Assembly (NCBI GenBank): GCA_025358255.1
Contig: JANYKC010000057.1
Coordinates: 111,126-175,125 of the forward strand
Source of the DNA: Spirochaetaceae bacterium
GTDB taxonomy: Bacteria; Spirochaetota; Spirochaetia; Treponematales; Rectinemataceae
Reading direction: 5' to 3'
Length of the DNA stretch: 64,000 nucleotides
Shown: piece after piece, positions 32,930 through 42,755 of the stretch
How the letters are laid out: each line of letters starts with the position of its first letter
How positions within the stretch are numbered: position 1 is the first letter of the stretch
Translations under genes and position numbers: made by a program
The notes under the pieces: model-generated
The model's input: only the letters and a program-made list of their open reading frames with translations
What the model was told of the DNA's origin: nothing
The model's database searches: none

Positions 32930-35569
32930 ATGGCCGACCAGAGCCCGATGATGGACCAATATCGCCGCGCGAAATCACAGCACCGTGATGCCGTGCTGTT
33001 TTTCCGTCTGGGCGATTTCTACGAGATGTTCTTCGAGGATGCCGTCGAGGTGAGCGCCCTCCTCAACCTCACGCTGACCAAGCGGCAAGGGGAGCCGATG
33101 TGCGGCATCCCCTACCATGCGGCGCATGCCTACATCGCCCGCCTCCTTCGTGCCGGCAAGAAGGTCGCGATCGCCGAACAGCTTTCCGAGCCGGGGAAGG
33201 GCAAGGGCCTCGTCGAAAGGGGCGTGGTCGAGGTGATCACCCCCGGCACCGTCCTTGACGAGGACTTCCTCGACCAGGCGGCGAACAATTTCCTTGTGGC
33301 CCTGTCCGGGGACCAGTTCCGGCTTTCCATGGCCTATGTCGACATCTCCACCGCAGAGTTCCGCGCCTTTTCCTTCGACGCTCGGGAGGCCATCCAGGCC
33401 GAAGGCCGGCTTAGAAAAGAGCTTTTTCGCCTTTCGCCGCGGGAGATCCTGATACAGCAGAGCCTTCTTGAACGGCCTGAGGTGGCGCAGGCGATTGAGG
33501 AGCGTCCCGGACTCATCCTCAACCGCCTTCCTGACTGGTCCTTCAACATCGCCGAGGACGCCGAGGAGATCAGGCGGCGCTTCGGCCTGGCCACTCTCAA
33601 GGGGCTTGGCTTCGAGGACCTGGCGCCTGAGCTCTCCGCGGCAAGGGCCTTGCTGCGCTATGTGGACGAAACGGCCATCAAGGCCGCCGTCCATCTCTCC
33701 CTGCCCCTGCCCTATGACGCCGATCGCTTTGCCCATGTGGATGAATCCAGCCAGAAGAACCTTGAGCTGGTGCAGAACCTCCATGATTCCTCAAAGTCCT
33801 TTTCCCTCCTCGAGGTCCTGGACGAAACGAGGACGGCCCCCGGGGCCCGCCTTTTGCGGCAATGGCTCCTTGAGCCGCTTCGATTCCGCGATGAGATCGA
33901 GGCAAGGCTCGAAGCGGTCGACTTCCTGTATCGGGACCAAGGGCTCCTGGCCACGCTCCGGGAGCTCTTGGGGCGCTTCCTGGACGCGGAGCGGCTGGCA
34001 TCCAGGGTAGCCATGGACAAGGCCCATGCCAAGGACCTCCTCGCCCTTCGCGATTCGCTCCTCGCCTCAGGCGCCGCAAGGGAGCTTCTCTCCTCCCATG
34101 AAGCCCAGGGCCTTCTTGCCGAGGGTCCCGACGCCGCTTCCCGGGATCGAACCTCGGCCATCATCGCCCTCGTGGGCGCAGCGATCCGGGACGAGCCGTC
34201 CATCCTGCTTTCCGAGGGAGAGCTCATACGCGAGGGCTATGACGCCGAACTCGATCGCCTGAGTGCCATCAAGGCAGATTCGCGCGCGGTCCTCGAAGCC
34301 TATCTGGAAGAGGAGCGCGGGCAATCCGGCATTGCCAATCTCAGGGTCCATTACAACCGAATCATTGGCTATTACCTCGAGGTTTCCAAAGGCAAGCTGG
34401 AATCCGTCCCCGCGCATTTCATCAGGCGCCAATCCCTCGTGAACGGCGAGCGCTATACGACAAACCGGCTTGCCGAGATCGAAAGCGAGATCAACGGCTC
34501 CACCGAGCGCATCGTCGAACTGGAAAAACGGCTTTTCCTGGCAGTCCGCGAGGCGACGAAGGCCGTCGTGGCGGATATCCTCGCCGACGCCAGGACCGTG
34601 GCGGTGCTGGATTGCCTGGCATCCTACGCATGGGCCGCTACCCGGCGCGGCTATTCCCGACCGAGCGTAACCGATTCCGAACTGCTGCGCATCGTGGAAG
34701 GCCGGCATCCCGTCGTGGAGACCCACCTGCCGACCGGGGCCTTCATCCCGAACGGGATCGCGATAGATGCCTCCGCCGAGGGGAAGACGGCCTTTGCCCT
34801 CATAACTGGTCCCAACATGGCGGGCAAGTCCACCTTCCTCCGCCAGACTGCCCTCATTGTCCTCATGGCCCAGGCCGGATCCTTCGTGCCGGCGCTCGAA
34901 GCCGAAATCGGCATCGTGGACCGCATCTTCTGCCGGGTCGGCGCCCAGGACAACCTGGCGCGGGGCGAGTCGACTTTCCTCGTGGAAATGCACGAGACGG
35001 CCCGTATCCTCAACACCGCCACCGAGCGCAGCCTCGTGATCATGGATGAGGTCGGGCGAGGAACAAGCACTATTGATGGCCTCGCCATCGCATGGGCGGT
35101 CAGCGAGGACCTCCTGGACAGGCTCCGATGCAGGACCCTTTTCGCTACCCATTATCATGAGCTGACCGCGCTTGACCATCCGCGGCTGCGAAACCTGAGC
35201 CTTGCGGTCGCCGAGGAGGACGGCGACATCGTTTTCCTCAAACGCGTCCAGGATTGCCCTGCGGCATCCTCCTACGGAATACATGTCGCCCGCCTCGCAG
35301 GGCTTCCCCGCTTCGTCCTCAAGCGTGCGGCCTTTGTCCAGGCCGAGCTTTCCCGCAAGGAAAAAACCCTTCCGGCGCCGACAGTGCGCTTGCCCGAAGA
35401 AGCGGAAAGGACGACAGGGAAGCCTCCTCGCCATTCCTCCCAAGTCGACCTTTTTGATCCCGGCGAGTTGGTGCTGGCCGCGCTCGCTTCCCTCGACATC
35501 GACCACCTTTCACCCCTCGAGGCATTGAACCGCCTGGCGGATCTCAAGAAAATGCTTCAAGCACGATAG
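32930..35569 (+). CDS. mutS: DNA mismatch-repair protein MutS
   Basis: The 879-residue protein starts MADQSPMMDQYRRAK and has the mismatch-binding GDFYEMFFEDA (F-x-E near residue 28), Walker A GPNMAGKST near 626, Walker B VIMDEVGRGTST and LFATHYHEL. The C-terminal helix-turn-helix dimer end is present (DHLSPLEALNRLADLKKML). It is the canonical MutS1. mutL is not adjacent. The start is fixed by homology; the promoter's -10 box nine bases upstream implies a near-leaderless mRNA. Confidence 0.97.
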   Translation: MADQSPMMDQYRRAKSQHRDAVLFFRLGDFYEMFFEDAVEVSALLNLTLTKRQGEPMCGIPYHAAHAYIARLLRAGKKVAIAEQLSEPGKGKGLVERGVVEVITPGTVLDEDFLDQAANNFLVALSGDQFRLSMAYVDISTAEFRAFSFDAREAIQAEGRLRKELFRLSPREILIQQSLLERPEVAQAIEERPGLILNRLPDWSFNIAEDAEEIRRRFGLATLKGLGFEDLAPELSAARALLRYVDETAIKAAVHLSLPLPYDADRFAHVDESSQKNLELVQNLHDSSKSFSLLEVLDETRTAPGARLLRQWLLEPLRFRDEIEARLEAVDFLYRDQGLLATLRELLGRFLDAERLASRVAMDKAHAKDLLALRDSLLASGAARELLSSHEAQGLLAEGPDAASRDRTSAIIALVGAAIRDEPSILLSEGELIREGYDAELDRLSAIKADSRAVLEAYLEEERGQSGIANLRVHYNRIIGYYLEVSKGKLESVPAHFIRRQSLVNGERYTTNRLAEIESEINGSTERIVELEKRLFLAVREATKAVVADILADARTVAVLDCLASYAWAATRRGYSRPSVTDSELLRIVEGRHPVVETHLPTGAFIPNGIAIDASAEGKTAFALITGPNMAGKSTFLRQTALIVLMAQAGSFVPALEAEIGIVDRIFCRVGAQDNLARGESTFLVEMHETARILNTATERSLVIMDEVGRGTSTIDGLAIAWAVSEDLLDRLRCRTLFATHYHELTALDHPRLRNLSLAVAEEDGDIVFLKRVQDCPAASSYGIHVARLAGLPRFVLKRAAFVQAELSRKEKTLPAPTVRLPEEAERTTGKPPRHSSQVDLFDPGELVLAALASLDIDHLSPLEALNRLADLKKMLQAR

Positions 35570-35592
35570 CCGGTGGGAGGCGTAGGCTTGGC

Positions 35593-36300
35593 ATGGGAAG
35601 ATACCTGCGCCGAACAAGGCATGCGTTTCGCTCCATCGTGGACCTCGCCTTTCCGGAGCCCTGCGCGGTCTGCGGGCGCCTCCTTGAGGCGGATGAACGG
35701 CACCTATGCCACGATTGCCAGGAAGGCCTTGAACCGATATCCGGGTCGCGCTGTCCGGCCTGCGGCAAGGTGCTCATCTCCGAACTGGGGATTTGCATGC
35801 GTTGCCGCGCCAAGTCCTGGTCCTTCGACGAGGCGCTGCCCCTTTATGCCTATCGCGGCCTCGCCGCATCGCTGATATCCGCCTACAAATTCGCCGGCCA
35901 TCGCTCCCTCGCTTCCTGCTTTGTTCCCCTGCTTTATGAGACTGCGCGGATCCATTGGCCCGGGGCGGCAATCGTGCCCGTGCCGTTCCGCCGCGCCAAG
36001 ATCGTGGAAAAGGGCTGGGACCAAGTGGAGGAGATTGTATGCCGGCTGGAAAAACGGGGCCTACCCGTCGCGCGTGTGCTCGAGCGGCTCCCTTCGGAGG
36101 AGCAGAAGAAGCTTGGCCTCGAAGCGAGGTTCGAGAACGCGAAGCATGCATACCGCCTCCGCGACGGAGCCAAGGCGCCAGCGCGCGCTGTCCTCCTCGA
36201 CGATGTCTTCACAAGCGGCGCGACCGCGGAGGCCTGTGCCAAGGCGCTCAAATCCGGCGGCAGCGGCTTCGTCGCATTTCTGTCCCTCGCCGCGGATTAG
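35593..36300 (+). CDS. comF: ComF-family phosphoribosyltransferase-like protein
   Basis: A 235-residue protein with an N-terminal zinc finger of four Cys pairs (CAVC, CHDC, CPAC, CMRC) and the PRPP-binding loop AVLLDDVFTSGAT near 201-212. Family members take part in DNA uptake in transformable bacteria. It lies 23 bases after mutS on the same strand and probably shares its promoter. No other competence gene is in the window, so competence itself is not shown. Confidence 0.9.
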   Translation: MGRYLRRTRHAFRSIVDLAFPEPCAVCGRLLEADERHLCHDCQEGLEPISGSRCPACGKVLISELGICMRCRAKSWSFDEALPLYAYRGLAASLISAYKFAGHRSLASCFVPLLYETARIHWPGAAIVPVPFRRAKIVEKGWDQVEEIVCRLEKRGLPVARVLERLPSEEQKKLGLEARFENAKHAYRLRDGAKAPARAVLLDDVFTSGATAEACAKALKSGGSGFVAFLSLAAD

Positions 36301-36336
36301 CGGGCCTGCGGCCTTGGCGCCAAGCGTGTCGGCGTA

Positions 36337-36365
36337 TTGACGAGGGCCTTCAAAAGAGCTAGTAT
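36337..36365 (+). promoter_or_regulatory. strong promoter upstream of rimP
   Basis: TTGACG (36337-36342) is 17 bases from TAGTAT (36360-36365). The start site would be near 36372, ahead of the terminator at 36408-36434. Confidence 0.75.
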
Positions 36366-36407
36366 GCGCTGTAGGTAAGAAAAAATAAGATTCTCCTTAG
36401 GAATAAG

Positions 36408-36434
36408 AAGAGTCGTTGATACGGCTCTTTTTTT
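36408..36434 (+). terminator. intrinsic terminator in the rimP leader (attenuator candidate)
   Basis: AAGAGTCGT (36408-36416) pairs with ACGGCTCTT (36421-36429), one G-U pair, loop TGAT, followed by a T run to 36434. It ends 7 bases before the rimP ATG at 36442, and downstream of the 36337 promoter. Confidence 0.85.
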
Positions 36435-36441
36435 TATAGGT

Positions 36442-36891
36442 ATGCAGGAACAAGAAGCGATAGTTCAGGAAATGGAAACTCTTCTTGGGGGAGTGGGCCT
36501 CTCCCTTGTGGAGTTTTCGTTAAGCCGGAGAAAGGACGCCGCCACGGCCAGAGTGGTCGTTTTTTCCCCGACCGGCACCGGCATTGGTGAGTGCTCCAAG
36601 GCTCATCGTCTTATTTATCCACGGCTCCAGGTGCTTCTCGGCATCGAAGATCCGAATCTCGAGGTTTCCAGTCCCGGAATCGATCGGATGATACGTTCAA
36701 ACCGCGAGTACGGCATCTTCATCGGCAAGGGGCTCCGCATCCTGCTTGTGAATGAAACCGAATGGGTCAAGGGCAAGCTACTCTCCGCCACGGAGCAGGA
36801 GATCGCCCTTGCCACAGAAAAAGGGACCGAGGTCATAGACCTCTCCGCCGTCGCTAAGGCCCGGCTAGACTCTACCCAGGAGGGAGACTGA
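36442..36891 (+). CDS. rimP: ribosome maturation factor RimP
   Basis: The 149-residue protein has the RimP signature LEVSSPGIDRMIRS and the two-domain layout with a C-terminal SH3-like barrel (ILLVNETEWVKGKLLSATEQEIAL). It helps 30S assembly. A terminator lies in its leader; only a weak AGG (ATAGGT) precedes the ATG. nusA follows after five bases. Confidence 0.95.
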   Translation: MQEQEAIVQEMETLLGGVGLSLVEFSLSRRKDAATARVVVFSPTGTGIGECSKAHRLIYPRLQVLLGIEDPNLEVSSPGIDRMIRSNREYGIFIGKGLRILLVNETEWVKGKLLSATEQEIALATEKGTEVIDLSAVAKARLDSTQEGD

Positions 36892-36896
36892 TTCCT

Positions 36897-38357
36897 ATGG
36901 CTTCCGAAATGGCAGATGCGATACGCCAACTCATAGACGAAAAGGGAATTTCCGAAGACCTCATCGTGAAAACGGTGGAGGATGCCCTCTTCGCCGCCTA
37001 TAAGAAGAAGTACGGGACCAACGAAAACGCGGTCGTCCGCTTCCAGGACAATTATGCGGGCGTGGATGTCTACGCCAAGAAGACGATAGTCGAGGAAGTG
37101 GATGATCCCGTCCTCGAGATTTCCCTCGAGGAAGCCAACGACATGGCCGATGGCGCCGAGATCGGCGACATCCTCGAGATACCTGTCGATCCGCACGATT
37201 TCGACCTTCAATCAGTCATGCTCGCCAAGCAGACGACCCGTCAGTCGTTGCGGGAGATCTCCCGTGACACCCTCTTCGCCGAATACAAGTCCAAGGTCGG
37301 CGAGATCATCATCGGGTATTTCCAGCGCGAAAAAAACGGGAATATCTTCGTGGACCTCGGCAAGATCGAGGGCATATTCCCGAAGAAATACCAGTCGCCG
37401 CGCGAGAACTACCACATGGGTGACCGGATCAAGGCCATGATCGTCGAGGTAGAGCGTGGACGCTCGGGTCCGCAGATCGTCCTCTCGCGCACCCATGCGG
37501 AGTTCGTGAAGAAGATACTCGAGCTCGAAGTGCCCGAGATCTACGACAAGACCGTCGACGTGTTCAAGATCGTCCGCGAGCCGGGCTATCGGACCAAGAT
37601 CGCCGTCTTTTCGCGCCGTGAGGATATCGATCCAGTCGGGGCCTGCGTCGGGCTCAAGGGCATCCGCATCCAGGCGATCATCCGGGAACTCGAAGGCGAG
37701 AAAGTCGACATCCTCAAGTACGAGATCGATCCCAAGCGCTTTATCCGGAATGCCCTCTCTCCGGCCGAGGTCCGGGACATCTACATCATGGACGAGGGCA
37801 AGCACCTTGCCTTGGCAGTCGTTCCTGAAAGCCAGCTCTCTGTGGCCATCGGCAAGCAGGGCCTCAATGTCAGGCTCGCCAATCGCCTCTGTGACTGGAA
37901 TATCGACGTCAAGACCGAAGAGCAATTCCGCGAGATGGATCGCACCGGCGACTACCGCAGGGCCGTTTCCGAGCTCTTCGGCGAGGGGCAGGAAGAGGAG
38001 ATCTACGATATCGCCGACCTTCCAGGGATAGACCCCGAATGGGCCGTCCTCCTCGGAGGCGCTGGCATCGTGAGCATCGAGCAGTTCCTGGCCGCGCCAG
38101 GCGAGCAGCTGGCGGCCATTGAAGGCCTTGGCCAGGACGCGATTGGCGCCATACAGTCCATCATCAATGAAAATGTAGAGGTTGTTGAAGAGGCCGAGGC
38201 CGGAGAGGCCGCCACCGTCGCAGGCGAAAAACCCGTCGAGGGAGAAGAAGCATACGAGTGCCCGGATTGCGGTGCACGAGTCACACCCGATATGAGCCAC
38301 TGCCCCGCATGCGGGGTCGAGCTCAGCTTCGAGTATGAGGACGATCAGGAATCTTAA
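36897..38357 (+). CDS. nusA: transcription termination/antitermination factor NusA with C-terminal zinc ribbon
   Basis: The 486-residue protein has the NusA N-terminal domain, an S1 domain near 130-200, two KH domains (VGLKGIRIQAIIREL near 245 and VAIGKQGLNVRLANRL near 320), and a helix-hairpin-helix repeat (DLPGIDPEWAVLLGGAGI). After an acidic linker comes YECPDCGARVTPDMSHCPACG, a zinc ribbon with Cys at 455, 458, 469 and 472, not part of the usual NusA. It binds RNA polymerase and shapes pausing and termination. Nine bases separate it from infB. Confidence 0.96.
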   Translation: MASEMADAIRQLIDEKGISEDLIVKTVEDALFAAYKKKYGTNENAVVRFQDNYAGVDVYAKKTIVEEVDDPVLEISLEEANDMADGAEIGDILEIPVDPHDFDLQSVMLAKQTTRQSLREISRDTLFAEYKSKVGEIIIGYFQREKNGNIFVDLGKIEGIFPKKYQSPRENYHMGDRIKAMIVEVERGRSGPQIVLSRTHAEFVKKILELEVPEIYDKTVDVFKIVREPGYRTKIAVFSRREDIDPVGACVGLKGIRIQAIIRELEGEKVDILKYEIDPKRFIRNALSPAEVRDIYIMDEGKHLALAVVPESQLSVAIGKQGLNVRLANRLCDWNIDVKTEEQFREMDRTGDYRRAVSELFGEGQEEEIYDIADLPGIDPEWAVLLGGAGIVSIEQFLAAPGEQLAAIEGLGQDAIGAIQSIINENVEVVEEAEAGEAATVAGEKPVEGEEAYECPDCGARVTPDMSHCPACGVELSFEYEDDQES

Positions 38358-38366
38358 AGGGAATCT

Positions 38367-41300
38367 ATGACGGACAACACCGAGAATCCGCAGAAGCAGC
38401 GCGCCAATCTCATAAAGCAGCCCAAGGTGAAGGCCACAGAGGTCGAACCACAGCCTGTTGAGGCACCGGCCGCGCCGGACCACGACGCGCAGGGCGAAAA
38501 GAAGAAAGTGGTCGTCGTCAAGAAGAAAGTCGTCGTGCGCAAGCCCCAGGCTCGCGTCGTGGCCCATCATGAAGAGGGCGGTGCGAGCGGAGGAGCCGAT
38601 GAGGCTGTCCCGGCCCAGCACGTCCCGGCGTCTACCCATGCCGCGCCTGTCGCGGATCGGCCCGCGGTTTCCGTGGTGGATTCGGTTGAATCGTCACCTC
38701 CTGCAGAGCGCCCAGCCCAGCCCGCGGCCACGATGGAAGGCGGGGAAGCCCGTCCCGCGATGCCCGCGGCCCCAAGGCCAGCGTCTCCTCGACTCCCGGG
38801 TGAAGGCGCCCAGGGCGGCCGTTCCCCCAGCGGTGTCGGAACCCCGCGCCCAGCAAGCACCGGCTATCCCTCTGCGCGCCCATCCTCGGGCTATGGTGAT
38901 TCCCGTCCTTCAAGCGGATACGGCTCGCGGCCCGGGGGCTCGGGCTACAATTCACCGCGACCCCCTGTCCCCGGCCAAGCGCCGGGCCAGGGAAGCGGAT
39001 ATCAAGGCCAGCGTCCCCAAGGATCAGGCTATCAGGGGCAAGGTGGCGGCTACAACAGTCCTCGTCCTCCGAGCCCCGGCTACCAGGGTCAGGGCGGCGG
39101 CTACAACAGTCCTCGTCCTCCGAGCCCCGGCTACCAAGGTCAGGGTGGCGGCTACAACAGTCCGCGTCCTCAGGGCCCGGGATACCAGGGGCAGGGCGGC
39201 GGCTATGGCCAGAGCCAGGGGCCCAGCGGCGGTGGCTATGGCGGCGGAGCATCAAGCGGAGCGCGGCCCGGTGGCTATGGCCAGGGCGGCGGATACGGCG
39301 GACAGCGGCCTGGCTACGGCCAGAGCAGCGGTGGATATCAAGGCCAAGGCGGCGGCTACGGCGGACAGCGTCCGAGCGGCCCCGGCCAAGGCGGCGGCTA
39401 TGGCGCCCCACGTCCGAGCGGCCCCGGCCAGGGCGGCGGCTACGGCGGTGGAGCTCCGCGTCCCGGTGGGTTCGGCGGACAGCGACCGGGCGGCTACGGC
39501 GGCGGCGGGCAGCGTCCGGGCGGCGGCGGCTACGGCGGCAGGCCGGGAATGGGCGGCGGCCCCAACAGGCCCGGAGGCCCCGGCAATGCCGTCATGGGCG
39601 CGAGCAAGACGGCGGTCAGGAAGCCGTTGCGCGGAAAGAAGCCCGCCTATACCAAACGTGAGGAAGAGGCCGAGAAGGCGCTCCAGCAGAAGAAAAAGGC
39701 CGATGCCCGTGCCTTGGCCATTCCCAAAGAGATCGACATCATGGAGAACATCTCCGTATCCGATCTCGCCAAGAAGATGAACCTCAAGCCCTCCGAACTC
39801 ATCGGGAAGCTCATGAAGCTCGGTGTCATGGCGACGATGAACCAGAAGATAGACGCTGACACCGCTACGATCCTTGCGCAGGAATACAATTGCGCCGTCC
39901 ATATCGTTTCCCTCTACGACGAGACCGTCATCGCCAAGGTTGACGATATCGCGTCTGACCTCATCCACAGGTCCCCGATCGTCACGGTCATGGGACACGT
40001 CGATCATGGAAAGACCAAACTCCTCGACGCCATCCGGAAGACCGATGTCGTCGCCGGCGAGTTCGGCGGAATAACCCAGCATATCGGCGCCTACCAGGTC
40101 GAGACGCCCAAGGGCCGGATCACCTTCCTCGATACGCCGGGCCATGAAGCCTTCACCAAGATGCGTGCCCGCGGTGCCCAGGTCACGGACATCGTCATCC
40201 TCGTCGTCGCGGCCAACGATGGCGTGATGCCCCAGACCCGGGAAGCCATCGACCATGCCAAGGCGGCCAAGCTCCCGATCATCGTCGCGATCAACAAGAT
40301 CGACCTCCCCGAGGCCAATCCCGACCGCGTGAAGACCCAGCTCTCCGAAGTCGGACTCATACCTGAGGATTGGGGTGGAACCACCCAGTTCGTGGAGATT
40401 TCCGCCCTCCAGAAGAAGGGAATCCCCGAGCTCCTCGACGCCATCCTACTCCAGGCAGAAATCCTCGAGCTGACGGCGAACTATGCCCGCAATGCCGAAG
40501 GCAAGGTCATCGAGTCCCGCATCGACCAAGGGCGGGGTATCGTGGCTACGGTCATCGTCGAGCGCGGCACGCTCAAGATCGGCGATTCCTTTGTCGCCGG
40601 CATTTTCCCCGGCAAGGTCAGGGCCCTCTTCAACGACAAGGGCGAGCGCATCGAATCGGCTCCCCCCTCCACTCCTGTGGAAGTCGTCGGTTTCGAAGGC
40701 ATCCCCAATGCCGGCGATCCTTTCGAGGCAGTCGATGACGAGAAGTTCGCAAGGGAGATCTCCAGCAAGCGCCAGGAGCTGAAGAAGTACGAGGAAGCGA
40801 AGAACGTCAAGAAAATCACCCTCGACAACCTCTACAGCACGATCCAGGAAGGCGAAGTCAAGGAACTCAAGGTCATCATCAAGGCCGACGTCCAGGGATC
40901 GGTGGAAGCCCTCAAGGGTCTCCTCGAAAAGCTCTCGACTCCGGAAGTCAGGCTCAACGTCATCCGCTCGGCGGCGGGCGCCATCAGCGAGGACGATGTC
41001 AACCTTGCCAGCGCCTCCGATGCCATCATCATCGCCTTCAACGTCAGGCCTTCTCCCAAGGCCAAGTCGCTTGCCGACCAGGAAAAGGTCGATATCCGCA
41101 AGTACAACATCATCTACAGGGCCGAAGAGGAAATACGGAAGGCCATGGAAGGCCTCCTCGCTCCCGAGGTCAAGGAATCCGAGATCGGCAAGGTCGAGGT
41201 GCGCGAGATCTTCAAGGTGCCGAAGATCGGTGTCATCGCCGGTTGTTTCGTCCTGGAAGGGAAAGTCACTCGATCCAGCAAGGTCCGCGTCATCCGCGAC

Positions 41301-41501
41301 AGCATCGAGATCCACCAGGGCAACATTGGCTCCCTCAAGCGCTTCAAGGACGATGCGCGTGAAGTCGCGGCCGGCTACGAATGCGGCATCGGCATAGTGG
41401 ACTGCAATGATGTCAAGGAAGGCGACATTTTCGAGATCTACGAGATGATCGAGGTCGCGCGTACCTTGGGCGGGAATGGCAATGGACGCGATAAGGCATA
41501 A
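38367..41501 (+). CDS. infB: translation initiation factor IF-2 with a long Gly/Tyr/Gln/Pro-rich N-terminus
   Basis: 1044 residues. Residues 1-160 are charged and Ala/Pro-rich; about 165-408 are low-complexity [18 protein letters not shown] repeats, then an IF2_N helical domain ([29 protein letters not shown]). The G domain starts at GHVDHGKT (near 542) with [13 protein letters not shown] and a SALQKKG block, followed by domains II-IV. The G domain and C-terminus are well conserved, so the function is certain. The repeat region is intrinsically disordered and may be spirochaete-specific. rbfA starts 20 bases before its stop. Confidence 0.97.
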   Translation: MTDNTENPQKQRANLIKQPKVKATEVEPQPVEAPAAPDHDAQGEKKKVVVVKKKVVVRKPQARVVAHHEEGGASGGADEAVPAQHVPASTHAAPVADRPAVSVVDSVESSPPAERPAQPAATMEGGEARPAMPAAPRPASPRLPGEGAQGGRSPSGVGTPRPASTGYPSARPSSGYGDSRPSSGYGSRPGGSGYNSPRPPVPGQAPGQGSGYQGQRPQGSGYQGQGGGYNSPRPPSPGYQGQGGGYNSPRPPSPGYQGQGGGYNSPRPQGPGYQGQGGGYGQSQGPSGGGYGGGASSGARPGGYGQGGGYGGQRPGYGQSSGGYQGQGGGYGGQRPSGPGQGGGYGAPRPSGPGQGGGYGGGAPRPGGFGGQRPGGYGGGGQRPGGGGYGGRPGMGGGPNRPGGPGNAVMGASKTAVRKPLRGKKPAYTKREEEAEKALQQKKKADARALAIPKEIDIMENISVSDLAKKMNLKPSELIGKLMKLGVMATMNQKIDADTATILAQEYNCAVHIVSLYDETVIAKVDDIASDLIHRSPIVTVMGHVDHGKTKLLDAIRKTDVVAGEFGGITQHIGAYQVETPKGRITFLDTPGHEAFTKMRARGAQVTDIVILVVAANDGVMPQTREAIDHAKAAKLPIIVAINKIDLPEANPDRVKTQLSEVGLIPEDWGGTTQFVEISALQKKGIPELLDAILLQAEILELTANYARNAEGKVIESRIDQGRGIVATVIVERGTLKIGDSFVAGIFPGKVRALFNDKGERIESAPPSTPVEVVGFEGIPNAGDPFEAVDDEKFAREISSKRQELKKYEEAKNVKKITLDNLYSTIQEGEVKELKVIIKADVQGSVEALKGLLEKLSTPEVRLNVIRSAAGAISEDDVNLASASDAIIIAFNVRPSPKAKSLADQEKVDIRKYNIIYRAEEEIRKAMEGLLAPEVKESEIGKVEVREIFKVPKIGVIAGCFVLEGKVTRSSKVRVIRDSIEIHQGNIGSLKRFKDDAREVAAGYECGIGIVDCNDVKEGDIFEIYEMIEVARTLGGNGNGRDKA
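39042..39194 (+). repeat. three tandem 51-bp units within infB
   Basis: Units at 39042-39092, 39093-39143 and 39144-39194 each encode a 17-residue block starting GGGYNSPRP and ending GYQGQ. The units are nearly identical at the DNA level, with the third slightly diverged, and keep the reading frame. Confidence 0.9.
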
Positions 41502-41868
41502 GAAACTGGAGGAACAGCTCCTCGAGGAACTCTCCTCCCTGATACTGATGGGAGAGGTGAAGGATCCTCGGGTTGGCCCCTTTGTCTCGCTTACGCGGGT
41601 CGAGGCCTCCAAGGATCTCTCCGCAGCGAAGGTTTTCGTTTCGGCTTTTGACGCCCTCGTCGAAGGGGACGAGGGCAAGAAGGCCGCCAACGAGAAGGCG
41701 CGCATAGAAGAAGCGGTTGCCGGTCTCACCCGCGCAGCCGGTTTCATCCAATCCCAGGTGGCAAAGCGGATCAGGCTCAGGGTCACGCCCCGGCTGACCT
41801 TCGTCGCGGACCATGGCATCAAAGAGGGCTTCGAGCTCAACGAAAGGATCAAGGGCCTCTTCCAGTGA
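41482..41868 (+). CDS. rbfA: ribosome-binding factor A
   Basis: Cold-shock factor of 30S maturation. The 128-residue protein has [26 protein letters not shown]...VSLTRVEASKDLSAAKVFVS and LRVTPRLTFVAD, the RbfA KH-fold blocks. ATG 41476 is an in-frame alternative two codons earlier; 41482 has the slightly better CGGGA spacing. It overlaps the infB stop. truB starts in a 4-base GTGA overlap. Confidence 0.94.
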   Translation: MDAIRHKKLEEQLLEELSSLILMGEVKDPRVGPFVSLTRVEASKDLSAAKVFVSAFDALVEGDEGKKAANEKARIEEAVAGLTRAAGFIQSQVAKRIRLRVTPRLTFVADHGIKEGFELNERIKGLFQ

Positions 41869-42755
41869 TCCCGGTTTCCGGCATCGCGGCCATAGCCAAA
41901 CCCGCGGGCGTGACATCCTTCGTTGCCTTATCCCCACTCAAGCGCAAAGCCGCGTCAGGCAGGGTCGGGCATGCGGGGACACTCGACAAATTTGCCACCG
42001 GACTCCTGATCGCCCTTCTTGGCTCCTCATCAAGGCTCGCTTCAGTATTCTCCGGGCTCGACAAGCGTTACCGGGCTGTCGTGCGTTTTGGCGCCGAGAC
42101 AGCTACGCTTGATCCGGAAGGTGAAGTCGTGGCCGAGGCCCCTTGCCCCGACCTTGCCTCCATCGAGGCTGTCCTTCCCGGTTTTCGCGGCAGGATCATG
42201 CAGAAACCACCAGCCTATTCGGCCCTCCATATCGACGGGAAGCGGGCCTACGAAAGGGCCCTTCGCGGCGAAGTCATAGATATGGTCGCCCGGCCGGTCA
42301 CTATCCATGGGCTCGTCCTTGAATCCTGGAATGGACAGGATGGGGTGTTCGACGTTTCCTGTTCCTCTGGCACCTATATCCGCTCGCTGGCCCGCGATAT
42401 TGCCGTGGCTGCCGGCAGTCGGGCCAGCCTTGTTGCCCTCGAACGGAGTTCCATCGGTCCCATAGGGCTTTCGCAGGCTGTATCGCCCTCGGACTTCGAT
42501 CCGGATCGCGACCTGTTTCGCCTGGATCGAGGCCTTGCCCAAAGGCTCGGACTGGGATCCTGTGAGGTCCCTGCCAGGCTCGAGGCGCTTTTTCGCAATG
42601 GCGGCAAGTTGCGGCAGGAGGATTTCCAGGTTTTCATCCCGGGGGGTGAGGGTGCTGCCACGGCCATATTTGGCGATGACGGGGTTTTTCTTGGCCTTGT
42701 TGATTTTGGCGAGGCGGGGATTCACTACCGCTTTGTCGTGGGTGACGCCCGATGA
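41865..42755 (+). CDS. truB: tRNA pseudouridine55 synthase
   Basis: Makes pseudouridine 55 in the T arm. The 296-residue protein has KPAGVTSF, the catalytic GHAGTLDKFATGLL with Asp41, QKPPAYSALHIDGKRAYERA and CSSGTYIRSLARD. The GTG start overlaps rbfA by four bases, and ribF starts within its last codon. Confidence 0.96.
   Translation: MIPVSGIAAIAKPAGVTSFVALSPLKRKAASGRVGHAGTLDKFATGLLIALLGSSSRLASVFSGLDKRYRAVVRFGAETATLDPEGEVVAEAPCPDLASIEAVLPGFRGRIMQKPPAYSALHIDGKRAYERALRGEVIDMVARPVTIHGLVLESWNGQDGVFDVSCSSGTYIRSLARDIAVAAGSRASLVALERSSIGPIGLSQAVSPSDFDPDRDLFRLDRGLAQRLGLGSCEVPARLEALFRNGGKLRQEDFQVFIPGGEGAATAIFGDDGVFLGLVDFGEAGIHYRFVVGDAR

Noticed and set aside
39042..39194. tandem repeats as a CRISPR array
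   Set aside because: The units are contiguous, in frame and coding within infB; there are no unique spacers.
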